A stretch of DNA of 24,835 bases from Candidatus Onthomorpha intestinigallinarum (lineage in GTDB: Bacteria > Bacteroidota > Bacteroidia > Bacteroidales > P3). The position numbers and the translations under genes were made by a program. Of the stretch, positions 1-7,643 are shown piece after piece; position 1 is the stretch's first letter; the number at the start of each line of letters is the position of its first letter. The DNA lies in NCBI GenBank assembly GCA_019114015.1, contig DXGG01000070.1:1-24835 (forward strand). The letters run 5' to 3'. Under the pieces are notes generated by a model, which did not search any database, was not told the DNA's origin, and was given only the letters and a program-made list of their open reading frames with translations.

Positions 1-764
1 GTTCTAAGTGGGTGGGTATGCTCCGTTTTCGCCAGTTTGAGCAGGCTGTACAGCGGCCTGAGTCTCTCTACCGCCATTTCATACCATCCGCACATGGTAG
101 ATTCGCTTATGCTGATTCCCGATTCGCGATACTGCTGTATCAGACGATAGAACGGAAGATGGTACATGAACTTGCCGATGATGATGTCCGTCAGTACCGA
201 AGCACCTGCCATGCATTTGCTGACCGGAACAGGAGGAAGCGGATGAATCAGTATCTTCCTTTCCTCAGGGTATTTCTCCATATCGGATTTTCTTATCACT
301 TTGTGACGGACGGTCTTCAAGATATAGACTTTTGCCGGAATACGTTCCAGACGGGAACTCTCTTCCTTTCCGATTTCAACGAAATCATCCTTAAGCCTGC
401 CTTCCGCGTCAGTTGTCCCTTCGGGGTAGAGATCAACAACTTCTACCGGAAGAGAAGATGTATCCAAGGGCTTGCGGACCGGCTTTTCCTTTACTTTTAT
501 TGTCTTGGTGATTTCTTCCTCACTCTTGCGGACTTCTCCCTCCATCCGGGATACTTCCATGGAGGACATTTCTTCCTTTGAGAACAGAAGAAGCTGGTTG
601 GAATCAAGCGGAAGACTCTTCTCGCTCATCCGGCCGAAGATCCTCTTTCGGAGCCAATACAGGGACTGCTCCAGCGAAGCAATCCTGTCAATGAGCATCG
701 CTTTATCCTGGCGAAGCGTCTCAATCTCTTCCAATAGGGCTTTTTCCTGTTCTTCCGTTAGCAT
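1..764 (-). CDS. tnpC: IS66 transposase TnpC, N-terminal part
   Basis: The visible 254 residues start MLTEEQEKALLEEIETLR at the ATG ending at 764. They contain the N-terminal leucine-zipper-like coiled coil (about residues 5-35) and the motif LYWLRKRIFGRMSEK, typical of IS66 transposases. After an acidic linker come the PAKVYILKTVRHKV and HPLPPVPVSKCMAGASVLTDIIIGKFMYHLPFYR blocks, which in this family precede the DDE catalytic core. The catalytic domain would lie left of the window. The protein would cut and join the element ends. No stop or frameshift is visible. The next gene upstream, tnpB, ends 71 bases away. Family assignment is firm; whether the whole gene is intact cannot be judged. 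Confidence 0.9.
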   Translation of the reverse strand, partial: MLTEEQEKALLEEIETLRQDKAMLIDRIASLEQSLYWLRKRIFGRMSEKSLPLDSNQLLLFSKEEMSSMEVSRMEGEVRKSEEEITKTIKVKEKPVRKPLDTSSLPVEVVDLYPEGTTDAEGRLKDDFVEIGKEESSRLERIPAKVYILKTVRHKVIRKSDMEKYPEERKILIHPLPPVPVSKCMAGASVLTDIIIGKFMYHLPFYRLIQQYRESGISISESTMCGWYEMAVERLRPLYSLLKLAKTEHTHPLR

Positions 765-835
765 CCGTATCTCATTAATTACACTGTAAATATACTAAAT
801 TTCAATAACATACGGAAGCTTTTCAGGATAAAAAG

Positions 836-1210
836 TCAGTACTGTATTCGAAGTTTCTGAAGGTTTTCCAGTCTCGTGCGGCGGGAGTCGCGGGCTTCCA
901 TGATACCCTCCACTATCATGACAAGTTCACGCCATTCTATAGTTGCGCATATTTCATTATCGTCGACAGACCCGGGCTTGCCTAACGTACCGGCTTCCAG
1001 AAGCTTGGAGTACAGCACCATGCCGCCAGGCTCCCAATGCAGGAGCTTTATGCGGTCACGGGCACGGTTGATGAAGATATACACGTTGCCGTTACAGGGG
1101 TCCTGACCCATGGCGTCGGTTATGATACCGCTGAGGGTATGGAAACTCTTGCGCATATCAGTCGGGCGGTTATACAACAGATAGCGCATACTGTCATTAA
1201 GGCTGAACAT
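836..1210 (-). CDS. tnpB: IS66 accessory protein TnpB
   Basis: A 124-residue protein of normal TnpB length. It carries the family signature near the N terminus (YLLYNRPTDMRKSFHTLSG) and the central GNVYIFINRARDRIKLLHWE block, both conserved in IS66 Orf2 (IstB-unrelated TnpB). The protein is required for transposition of IS66-type elements, but its biochemical role is poorly defined. The start ATG at 1208-1210 overlaps the end of tnpA by 14 bases, suggesting translational coupling. The long plus-strand frames here are shadows. Confidence 0.92.
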   Translation of the reverse strand: MFSLNDSMRYLLYNRPTDMRKSFHTLSGIITDAMGQDPCNGNVYIFINRARDRIKLLHWEPGGMVLYSKLLEAGTLGKPGSVDDNEICATIEWRELVMIVEGIMEARDSRRTRLENLQKLRIQY

Positions 1211-1574
1211 GGCTGCAGGCCTGGATGATTGAAAACAGTTCCTTCTCGTTTATCTCACCACAGATACGTATGGCACCTCCGACCGGTGTGCGTATTTCTA
1301 TTTCTTTCAATCCGTTTGGTGAGACTAGTGTGTTTTTCTGTTTCCGTCCGCTTGTACCGGCAAAGGATGGGACGGGGACAAACGATCCGCTGTGAGGGAG
1401 CTCTATAAACTCACCTTGAACAGATTTACCCGATGATTGTTCTGCAGCGTAACGGGACTTGCTGTCATAAAACCGCCATACCGGGATGTTGAGTTCCTCC
1501 AGTCTTGACTTGTAAGTCACTTTGTGCTCTTTGCAGTAGTTCATTATCTCTGCCACTTCTTCTCGTGTCATCAT
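1197..1574 (-). CDS. tnpA: IS66 accessory protein TnpA
   Basis: Small protein of about 125 residues beginning MMTREEVAEIMNYCKEHKV. It has an N-terminal helix-turn-helix-like region (about residues 1-45, including SRLEELNIPVWRFYDSKSRY) and a C-terminal segment with GLKEIEIRTPVGGAIRICGE, matching IS66 Orf1/TnpA. The frame can be extended to a TTG at 1593-1595, but that TTG lies inside a promoter-like TAACTTTG box. I therefore prefer the ATG at 1572-1574. It is the first gene of the element and overlaps tnpB. The likely role is DNA binding or transposition support, inferred from the family. Confidence 0.88.
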   Translation of the reverse strand: MMTREEVAEIMNYCKEHKVTYKSRLEELNIPVWRFYDSKSRYAAEQSSGKSVQGEFIELPHSGSFVPVPSFAGTSGRKQKNTLVSPNGLKEIEIRTPVGGAIRICGEINEKELFSIIQACSHVQP

Positions 1575-1592
1575 AACTTCGTTTTTTAGGCG

Positions 1593-1600
1593 CAAAGTTA
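1593..1600 (-). promoter_or_regulatory. Possible -7 box of the IS66 operon
   Basis: TAACTTTG on the minus strand fits the Bacteroidetes TAnnTTTG element and lies 19 bases before the tnpA ATG at 1574. The expected upstream TTTG is only TTTT-like, so the promoter is probably weak. Confidence 0.45.
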
Positions 1601-1658
1601 ATGACGGAGGTTGGCAGAAAAAATACGTGCTTTACCGAATGCTTACGTAAAGAACACC

Positions 1659-1794
1659 CTGCTTCCGTCAAATTTATAATTCATAATCTTTCCATTTATG
1701 CGCATCACTGCGCGGTTAATAATACGTTTCAATTCAGCCCGTGGACGGAATTGACGGAGAAGAGCACATCGTGCGAACGTCACCAACAGGCATC
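1659..1794 (-). other. Short open frame ending in the IS66 boundary; possible interrupted gene fragment
   Basis: Between the IS end and the terminator at 1800-1840, the minus strand has an open frame of about 45 codons. It contains FRPRAELKRIINRAVMRING and ends with VFFT followed by a TAA created at the GTAA terminus of the element. It has no ATG near its beginning. The stop falling exactly on the IS end suggests that a gene running leftward may have been cut by the insertion. The protein is not recognised, and the assignment is tentative. Confidence 0.25.
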
Positions 1795-1795
1795 A

Positions 1796-2056
1796 AACAA
1801 AAACCGTCGAAAAGTTTGGTAAGGACTCTCCGACGGTTTTCATTTATCGTTTCAGCGGGATACCAGCATCATCGTATCCCCGATGTTCTATCAAACGTTC
1901 GTCGGAAAATGTCTCCAAAAGTATAGAATGCTCCAATGCCCGAAGTATGGACACACGACAATCTCTCAAGGCATTTTATGCCTCGATCTAATACGGTGTT
2001 CCAGTTGTTCATTCTTCTTTGCAGCATTGTAAGCTTTATGTTTTTATTCAATTGGC
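1796..2056 (-). ncRNA. Orphan transcription unit: candidate small RNA or frameshifted small gene
   Basis: A near-perfect promoter (2061-2092) would start a transcript of about 255 bases ending at the hairpin 1800-1840. Within it are an 8-bp hairpin around 1967-1985 (core aggcat/atgcct, loop 3), a 7-bp hairpin 1857-1863/1874-1880, and possible longer pairing around 1895-1960. No frame is intact. One frame gives AAKKNEQLEHRIRSRHK and then stops. A second frame, offset at a run of four A, gives a protein-like tail of about 42 residues ending DDAGIPLKR just before the terminator. Either this is a structured RNA, or a small gene of about 65 codons broken by one base in the A run near 1975. I cannot decide from sequence alone. 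Confidence 0.4.
1800..1840 (-). terminator. Hairpin terminator (bidirectional)
   Basis: A perfect 10-bp inverted repeat (aaaaccgtcg at 1800-1809, cgacggtttt at 1831-1840) with a 21-base interval. It is T-rich after the stem on both strands. It closes the orphan transcription unit read from 2056 leftward. Confidence 0.7.
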
Positions 2057-2060
2057 GGCG

Positions 2061-2092
2061 CAAAATTACGGATTTTCTTGAGGACCAGCAAA
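2061..2092 (-). promoter_or_regulatory. Bacteroidetes-type promoter for the orphan transcription unit
   Basis: On the minus strand, TTTG (2089-2092), a 20-base spacer, then TAATTTTG (2061-2068). This matches the TTTG-N19-21-TAnnTTTG consensus exactly. Predicted start near 2054. Confidence 0.7.
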
Positions 2093-2160
2093 TTTCTTTA
2101 GGAGTGAATAGTTTTTTAGGAGATTACTATTGATACACGCGAAGTTTGGTTTCATTATGA

Positions 2161-2255
2161 GTTCAAAGATTCCTCCTTGTTTGAACTACAAAACTTCCTT
2201 TTCAAGAAAAACCTAAAGCAACATAACAAGTGACTATTCCACAATATATTAGTCA
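2161..2255. repeat. Two inverted repeats downstream of the PIN-like gene
   Basis: GTTCAAA/TTTGAAC (2161-2167 and 2180-2186, 12-base interval) and TGACTA/TAGTCA (2231-2236 and 2250-2255, 13-base interval). Both lie just past the 3' end of the gene at 2279. Neither is followed by a T run in the direction of that gene, so they could be weak transcript ends, protein-binding sites or island boundary sequences. Nothing else is seen between 2093 and 2278. Confidence 0.35.
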
Positions 2256-2278
2256 TGGATCAATTTTATCATATTATC

Positions 2279-3226
2279 TTATTTATTGGACATTCCTATG
2301 TAATTAAGATATTCATCATAAGTCTTTATTAGTACGTTCTGATTAGCTTTTTTTGCTGCTTCATTCATTTTCTTATCAGAAGTAACTAGCAATATTTCAT
2401 CTCCGTTACATTTACGCCCCACAAAATGAAGAATAAGTTCATCCCACAAAAAATTAGTACGAGAATTTGAATTCAGGTCAAACCCACCATTAACTAATTG
2501 ACTAAAAAACCAAACCCTTAAATTTAGAGAAGCTTGATAACTTTCTCTATATGTTTTTATCTGATTTCTGATCTGTTCTTCTGTTAATTCAATTTTATAT
2601 CCTTGTTCATGTAATTTCATTACTAATGCACATAAATAAGCCGAAGCTGTTGCATTTTGAAAATCCTCGCTATGTATATAATTAAGGTATTTCCTTCTAT
2701 TTTCCTTATTAGTGATGAACAATGTCCAATTACTAAATCCAGGATCTAAATTTTTACACATACATTCTACTTGATCCGCTAAAGTTTGTTCTGCACTGGT
2801 TATGAAATTTTTTATCGCAGCTATTGTTTCACGATATGCGTTTACGGTATTCACACACGGACTATTGGAAATTTCAAATAGAATTTGCCCAATAGCAATT
2901 TGAGTATCAATAAACTTTTGATTCTCAATATTGAAATACTCTTTAGCTATTTGAGTTTCAGGAAGCGGAAGAAGCCTAAATTCAGATGAGTTTCCACAAT
3001 GCATGTACATAACTTGACAGGCATTCAAACAACTTTTAAAACTTCGTGTATTGTGTGGATCCGCAAGATGTGTCAGTAGTTCCATCGCTACCGTTGTACA
3101 CATCATAGGTATTATTTTTTTTTCTCTTTCAAAATTCTTTATTTCTTGAATTTTTTTCTTTGCTTCATCCAAAGTTAAATTTAAAACTAAATTTCTGTAT
3201 GCATTAGAATCAAATGTAACAATCAT
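2279..3226 (-). CDS. PIN-like domain protein (putative nuclease) beside SIR2-HerA
   Basis: 315 residues. The N terminus MIVTFDSNAYRNLV has the first-strand Asp of PIN domains (D6, with N8). E49 lies in VAMELLTHL. Near the C terminus come WDELILHF (D262) and LLVTSDKKMNEAAK (D284). These four acids in this order match the PIN metal-binding tetrad, so a metal-dependent RNase or DNase role is likely by family. Ordinary VapC-type PIN toxins are about 130-150 residues. Here a mostly helical block of about 200 residues (about 55-250) separates the two halves of the fold. The gene follows herA after 146 AT-rich bases on the same strand, and no antitoxin-like gene is beside it. It may belong to the defence cassette or be an independent effector. 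The fold call is moderate and the function is inferred. Confidence 0.65.
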   Translation of the reverse strand: MIVTFDSNAYRNLVLNLTLDEAKKKIQEIKNFEREKKIIPMMCTTVAMELLTHLADPHNTRSFKSCLNACQVMYMHCGNSSEFRLLPLPETQIAKEYFNIENQKFIDTQIAIGQILFEISNSPCVNTVNAYRETIAAIKNFITSAEQTLADQVECMCKNLDPGFSNWTLFITNKENRRKYLNYIHSEDFQNATASAYLCALVMKLHEQGYKIELTEEQIRNQIKTYRESYQASLNLRVWFFSQLVNGGFDLNSNSRTNFLWDELILHFVGRKCNGDEILLVTSDKKMNEAAKKANQNVLIKTYDEYLNYIGMSNK

Positions 3227-3372
3227 ATTATACTATTTATTATTAATATTAAATTTATAGATAAATTCAGAATTTTATTGTCAACTAAAATAAACTAGCA
3301 TTTCAATCTCTGAAACAACCATAGTATTTATCTGAGGAAGGTTGAAAATAAAAAGTTGAAAGCCTCCACTTA

Positions 3373-5418
3373 CTACATATCTTTTTTCTTGTTTTGCCAT
3401 TCATTAGCAATTACACTCCAGTCAATTTTACGATTTTCAGTTCCAATCCAAACATCCCAGAAATCTGGATCATCAGACTGAGGACATTGATTTTTGGGTA
3501 ATGTTCTCATTTTAACCATAACAGGTAGTTCGGATGCCCATCCTAATAATACAGCATATTGAGAAGGCAATGATGGCATTTCACGAAGTATTCCTTTCAT
3601 GTTATCTGGCAACAAACGGCTAACCAATTCCTGATCTCTGTCATTGGATATGCGATGTAGTAAAAAAGAATTACATTGAGACAATACAGTTGGAGATAAC
3701 TCAGATGGTCTTTGAGATGATAAAACCAGTCCTAATCCAAATTTTCTTCCCTCTCGCGCTATCTTCTCAAACACTTTACAACATTGGGTTGCAGGTCCTA
3801 TGTTTTCAGCATCGTCATTGTATCGTTTTATAAAATAATGTGCTTCTTCCATAACCAGAACAGTTGGAAGACATTGTTTATTTAATTTTAGATAGCGCTG
3901 CTGTGCCTCAAAAACCATACGAGCAATAACAGCTGTAATGATACCTGTTACCTCTGACGGAAGCAATGATAGATCAATTATTGTTAGCGACTCTTTATTA
4001 TCAGAACCAATATAGCTTTCCAACCATTCACCTAAATTAAGATTTTTATTATCAATAACTTTCTTTACACGTACATCAGCCAATAACGTTTTGATACGAG
4101 GCATCAATGTTACGATATAATCTGTTGTATTTAATATCTCAGCATTAGCTTCTATAGCTCTTATAAAATTTTCTCCAGTGAACGTAATAGGACTATCCTC
4201 ATCAACAGGTAGAAAGTCTTCTTCTCGCCCCCCTGCTTTTGCATATATATCTTTTAACAATATTATTAAACTATCAACTTCTGGTTTTGTATAATCATAA
4301 TGAGGATACATTCCAGTTCTAGCATCTATCAATTCTTTTGCTTTGATTTTGAATGTCTGGATAGCCTTTTTCAGTTCTTCAGGATAATTTTCATCCGAAT
4401 TAATTCCATTTGTCCACTTCTCAACTGATGTGTGAAAATTCTTTGGTAAAGGAAATTTTCCCCATGGATTACCTGCTGCCTTATTAATTTCAATAGTATC
4501 AATAACAGTACGGACATAACTAGCCAATTCTCGTTGTTTAGATAATTGCTCAAATACAATTCCACTTTTTACAGATTTAAGTGCATGTACAATTGTTGTT
4601 CTATGAGTTTTGGGTGAAGCCTTAGTAAATCCACACCATTCATCTGTATTCCAAAACCATAATGGTACCTCAAGTTGCCTTTTCTTATCTTCAGCCTCTA
4701 AATTTACTGTATAGAGTTTTGCATCTGTCTTATCAGAAAAAGCTTTGCTATACTCTCCATTTGGGTCCAAAACAATAAAACGACTATTTACTGCCTTTGC
4801 TTTATCACAAAGTTGTTCTTTTGCACTTTCAAGAGACCAACGTATCAAGCCTGCAACAGAACAAGATTTTCCACTACCTGTATTACCTAACACTGCAAGA
4901 TGACGCCCAAATAAACGATCTGGATCAATCATCACTTTAGCATTGCCGACTAACGGACTATTTCCTATATAGACACGTCTATTATTCCCTGATTCGATAA
5001 TAGAACGTAGTTGCTCTTCGGTTGGTAAGATTACAATATCTCCAACAGATGGAAATGTTTCAAGCCCTCTCTTAAATTGATATCCTTCATTTTTAGCAAT
5101 AAGAGTACCTACAGGCTGAAGTTCCATTTTTCTTAAAGGAAATGGTAAATCTATTAACCCAAAGTCTTGAAAACCGCTACGTTTGGGGTACGGAGATCTT
5201 TGGATAGTTATCCATACTACTTGTCCAACAACAAACCCAAGATCTACAGGTATCATGACATATCCATTAATACGTGGAAAATTACGTGGTGTCCCTGTAT
5301 TCAATGCTATACTATCTGGAGATTCGATGTCAAGTTGAACTTCTATCCTATCAGGTGAAATATATTCTACTGTACCTACACGTAGTGAAGCAAGATATTC
5401 AATAGGTGTTGTAATCAT
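3373..5418 (-). CDS. herA: HerA-type hexameric ATPase of a SIR2-HerA defence system
   Basis: 681 residues. Residues about 10-165 form a beta-rich N-terminal region like the HAS-barrel of HerA. Walker A is GNTGSGKS (178-185), followed by FIVLDPNGEY (214-223). Walker B is VLVMEEAH (520-527). The SSQRPSELSPTVLSQC block (567-582) and the following HRISNDRD fit the sensor and arginine-finger region of HerA/FtsK translocases. The ATPase core is interrupted by a long helical insertion (about 270-470), as in many HerA proteins. The gene starts 12 bases after the SIR2 gene, so the two are co-transcribed. In characterised SIR2-HerA systems the HerA hexamer assembles with SIR2 subunits and controls NAD+ depletion during phage infection. 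That role is inferred here from domains and pairing. Confidence 0.9.
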   Translation of the reverse strand: MITTPIEYLASLRVGTVEYISPDRIEVQLDIESPDSIALNTGTPRNFPRINGYVMIPVDLGFVVGQVVWITIQRSPYPKRSGFQDFGLIDLPFPLRKMELQPVGTLIAKNEGYQFKRGLETFPSVGDIVILPTEEQLRSIIESGNNRRVYIGNSPLVGNAKVMIDPDRLFGRHLAVLGNTGSGKSCSVAGLIRWSLESAKEQLCDKAKAVNSRFIVLDPNGEYSKAFSDKTDAKLYTVNLEAEDKKRQLEVPLWFWNTDEWCGFTKASPKTHRTTIVHALKSVKSGIVFEQLSKQRELASYVRTVIDTIEINKAAGNPWGKFPLPKNFHTSVEKWTNGINSDENYPEELKKAIQTFKIKAKELIDARTGMYPHYDYTKPEVDSLIILLKDIYAKAGGREEDFLPVDEDSPITFTGENFIRAIEANAEILNTTDYIVTLMPRIKTLLADVRVKKVIDNKNLNLGEWLESYIGSDNKESLTIIDLSLLPSEVTGIITAVIARMVFEAQQRYLKLNKQCLPTVLVMEEAHYFIKRYNDDAENIGPATQCCKVFEKIAREGRKFGLGLVLSSQRPSELSPTVLSQCNSFLLHRISNDRDQELVSRLLPDNMKGILREMPSLPSQYAVLLGWASELPVMVKMRTLPKNQCPQSDDPDFWDVWIGTENRKIDWSVIANEWQNKKKDM

Positions 5419-5430
5419 AAGCTATAATAT

Positions 5431-6822
5431 TTAGGTGTTTTTTGATGTATCTGCTGTAGATGAAGCAGATAGTGAGATAGGATTTGCTCCCATACGGTGC
5501 TGTAATAACTCAGCCATTCTAATAGTAGTTCTGTCAATAGCAGACTTAGGCAAATAATCATTTGCCAAATTTGTAATGTCTCCCAAATTACTCCCAATCA
5601 AAACTGACATCTGTGCATAATGTGCTGAGTCATAATAAAATTGTAAAATCCGACCTATTGGGTCATTAAACGAAATAATAACCAGATGAGTTGATGGTAT
5701 AGTAAGCATATCATGTATAACCCTATTTATATGCTCATCGCCAAAACCATACCCATAAGTGACTAACGTACTATTTGGTCTACAAATAGAAGCAGCGAAA
5801 TCACGGAATAATTCAACATATGGATATTCTGCAGTTTCACGATCTTTTGCAGAATTAGGATAGATCATTAATCTTAAAGCATCTGCACCATATAGTCCAG
5901 GAGCTTTTAAATAAGGATTAATTTCATCAGCACCAAAAGGAAGTCCTATACGACGTATTTCCCCATGGTTCTGTACCCAATCTACTGATCCATGAAGTTT
6001 TGTCAGACGAGCCACACCTTCTAAATATCGAGGTTCACCTCTAATTCCCGGTGGATTATAATGAATATCTAAATTGAGTCTTGAAGAACGGAATACTGGC
6101 ATCATAGTGCCAACGAATCTATCCATTAGGTGAATGCCTGCTAATTCAGCACCAACTTCTATTAGACGGTCATAATTAGTGGTAAATATGTTCAACCTTT
6201 CTCTATTTCCTGTACGGCTTGCAAAACTAAGAAGAAAATTTACTAGTACTGAATAAGCTTTTTCCCGTTTGTCTTCATTAGCAGTTGCAATGCCATTTTC
6301 AGACTCTAATATTGATTTTGCAAATTCTGAGATTATTGAATTTAGTTCGTCCTCTAATGCTGTGGCTTCTGAATTTTTCTTTAAAATTTTTAATCCACGG
6401 AGCAAATCATTGGCTGTTCTTATTTGGTCTTCAATATTGCCAGTTCCACGACCACTTGCTTTCGCAGATACTTCAGCAGCCTCTTTTATTTCATCTTTAT
6501 ATTTAGTAAATGTAGTAGTCCCCATTGTTGTACCACCTGTTGATCCTGCTAAGAAACTAATAGCGTTGGTGATACCAGAACCACAAAGTAAAGACAAATG
6601 TTCAGATTGAAACAATGAAGTTAACCAAGGCTCTATACGTGAGCGATAAACTGTATTATCTATATTATTGCCATTATCAGGTAGCCAACTACAAGCATCT
6701 TTATTGATTATCTTCCCTTCATGGTCAATTAAAATCAACTCACGATCATCACGAGACTTAATAATATTACCACCAGATTCAATTAATAATCTTGATTCTT
6801 CTATCTTATTCTTTATTTCCAT
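5431..6822 (-). CDS. SIR2-domain NAD+-hydrolase-like protein of SIR2-HerA defence
   Basis: 463 residues with ordered SIR2 motifs: LLCGSGITNA (GSG at 81-83, nucleotide loop), IFTTNYDRLIE (TTNYD 214-218, with the catalytic-type Asn 216), TKLHGSVDW (His 277) and TYGYGFGDEHINR (357-364). No zinc-binding Cys cluster of deacylase sirtuins is seen. That fits the defence SIR2 group, which hydrolyses NAD+ rather than deacetylating proteins. Residues 1-70 are an N-terminal extension, and a helical insertion spans about 105-200. It is the first gene of the operon and herA follows after 12 bases. The start ATG at 6820-6822 is the first in frame. All catalytic motifs look intact, so the system is probably functional. 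Confidence 0.9.
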   Translation of the reverse strand: MEIKNKIEESRLLIESGGNIIKSRDDRELILIDHEGKIINKDACSWLPDNGNNIDNTVYRSRIEPWLTSLFQSEHLSLLCGSGITNAISFLAGSTGGTTMGTTTFTKYKDEIKEAAEVSAKASGRGTGNIEDQIRTANDLLRGLKILKKNSEATALEDELNSIISEFAKSILESENGIATANEDKREKAYSVLVNFLLSFASRTGNRERLNIFTTNYDRLIEVGAELAGIHLMDRFVGTMMPVFRSSRLNLDIHYNPPGIRGEPRYLEGVARLTKLHGSVDWVQNHGEIRRIGLPFGADEINPYLKAPGLYGADALRLMIYPNSAKDRETAEYPYVELFRDFAASICRPNSTLVTYGYGFGDEHINRVIHDMLTIPSTHLVIISFNDPIGRILQFYYDSAHYAQMSVLIGSNLGDITNLANDYLPKSAIDRTTIRMAELLQHRMGANPISLSASSTADTSKNT

Positions 6823-6893
6823 ATCGTAAATAAATTATTTAAGCTTTAGTTGTTGATGTATTTGAACTTCTGAACATACAAAATAGATTAAAA

Positions 6894-6901
6894 CAAAGAT
6901 A
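6894..6901 (-). promoter_or_regulatory. Probable -7 box of the SIR2-HerA operon
   Basis: TATCTTTG on the minus strand fits TAnnTTTG and lies 71 bases upstream of the SIR2 ATG. No TTTG is found at the right spacing upstream, so basal expression may be weak or activator-dependent. Confidence 0.45.
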
Positions 6902-6932
6902 GCAAACTCCCCTTAATCTTTGCATTTCCAAC

Positions 6933-6950
6933 AATAATAAAAATATTATT
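6933..6950. repeat. AT-only inverted repeat upstream of the SIR2 promoter box
   Basis: AATAATA/TATTATT with a 4-base interval, about 32 bases upstream of the -7 box. It could be a regulator site or chance in AT-rich DNA. Confidence 0.25.
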
Positions 6951-6968
6951 ATTTGATTTTAATATTCA

Positions 6969-7263
6969 CTAATTCAACAACACTCCTTTTATTGGAGAAT
7001 TAATAACCTGACTTTTTTTCTGCAAAAAAATAGACACTCTAAATATTATGGTTTGTTCCATGTGTTGAAAATTTAACATTAACATGCAACTTATTTCTTT
7101 CATAGTACCATCTTCCCATTTATTTTTGTTCGCAATTCTCCTTTTGGATCATTACAAATCTGAATATAATGACTTCTCCATCATTATTATTCTTTTTAAA
7201 AATAATACATAATCCGGTAGGTATACATCTATAAGCCCATACGTCTTTTTTATCTCTAAGCAT
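6969..7263 (-). other. Possible broken or very small genes upstream of SIR2
   Basis: An ATG at 7263 opens a 47-codon frame (MLRDKKDVWAYRCIPTG...; stop 7120-7122). Its end can be continued in another frame by QICNDPKGELRTKINGKMVL, which stops at 7100-7102. Together they look like one protein of about 55 residues with a single-base frameshift near 7165-7180. The second stop (TGA) overlaps by ATGA with the start of a 44-codon frame (7103 to 6969; MKEISCMLMLNFQ...). None is recognised. The region is AT-rich and the frames are short, so they may be chance. The rest of 6823-7344 shows no other gene. Confidence 0.25.
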
Positions 7264-7344
7264 ATATATTATTGATTTTCTATATCGAATGATATATTGT
7301 ATTTGAAATAACAGAAAAATTGATATATTGACAGTGAATTCCTT

Positions 7345-7620
7345 ATGAAAAAATTGGTATTTTTAAACTCTAGGGCACTTTTAATTTATAGAAGCAGAGT
7401 TACGGTATGTCTCTTACCGATACAAATAAAGGTACGAACCAGGGGGGCAACAGCTGCCGGTTCAGTGAAAGTTGCGGATTTCAAACTGAACAGTAAGGCC
7501 GGACTTTGTTATTCAAACTATGGTGACAGTGTAGGATTGACAGATCTGGATTTTGTACTTTTGCATTTTGTAGGAAAAGAAACCACATTTTGGATTAATG
7601 AAGAGTTTGCGCATGAATAA
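7345..7620 (+). CDS. Doubtful 91-residue open frame
   Basis: ATG-started frame beginning MKKLVFLNSRALLIYRSR. No family is recognised, the composition is unremarkable, and no signal peptide or repeated motif is visible. A promoter-like box for the next gene (7556-7563) lies inside its 3' part. A second frame in the same stretch (7407-7496, MSLTDTNKGTNQGGNS...) reads equally well. It may be non-coding leader or the remains of a mobile-element edge. It is kept only because it is the longest frame between the defence island and the next gene. Confidence 0.2.
   Translation: MKKLVFLNSRALLIYRSRVTVCLLPIQIKVRTRGATAAGSVKVADFKLNSKAGLCYSNYGDSVGLTDLDFVLLHFVGKETTFWINEEFAHE
7556..7563 (+). promoter_or_regulatory. 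Probable -7 box of the YdeI-family gene
   Basis: TACTTTTG fits TAnnTTTG and lies 80 bases before the ATG at 7644. No TTTG is correctly spaced upstream; a TTGACA-like hexamer occurs at about 7537. Confidence 0.4.
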
Positions 7621-7643
7621 CTGGAATAAAGATTTAAGTGGCG

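Larger units (their letters stand above)
1..1646 (-). mobile_element. IS66-family insertion sequence, cut by the left window edge
   Basis: Three minus-strand genes in the order tnpA, tnpB, tnpC are the standard IS66 set. The far end of tnpC and the distal inverted repeat lie outside the window. The likely proximal end is near 1646. Read on the minus strand, the sequence there starts GTAAGC, and IS66-family ends usually begin with GTAA. The 8-bp target duplication expected for this family would be about 1647-1654, but it cannot be confirmed without the other end. The visible reading frames are intact, so the element may be active. Confidence 0.85.

Noticed and set aside
12..789. Plus-strand frames of 189 and 105 codons over the IS66 tnpC
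   Set aside because: They are antisense to a well-conserved transposase frame and show no recognisable protein.
5431..6822. SIR2 protein as a classical protein deacetylase
   Set aside because: No Cys4 zinc module is present, and pairing with HerA points to the defence NADase group.
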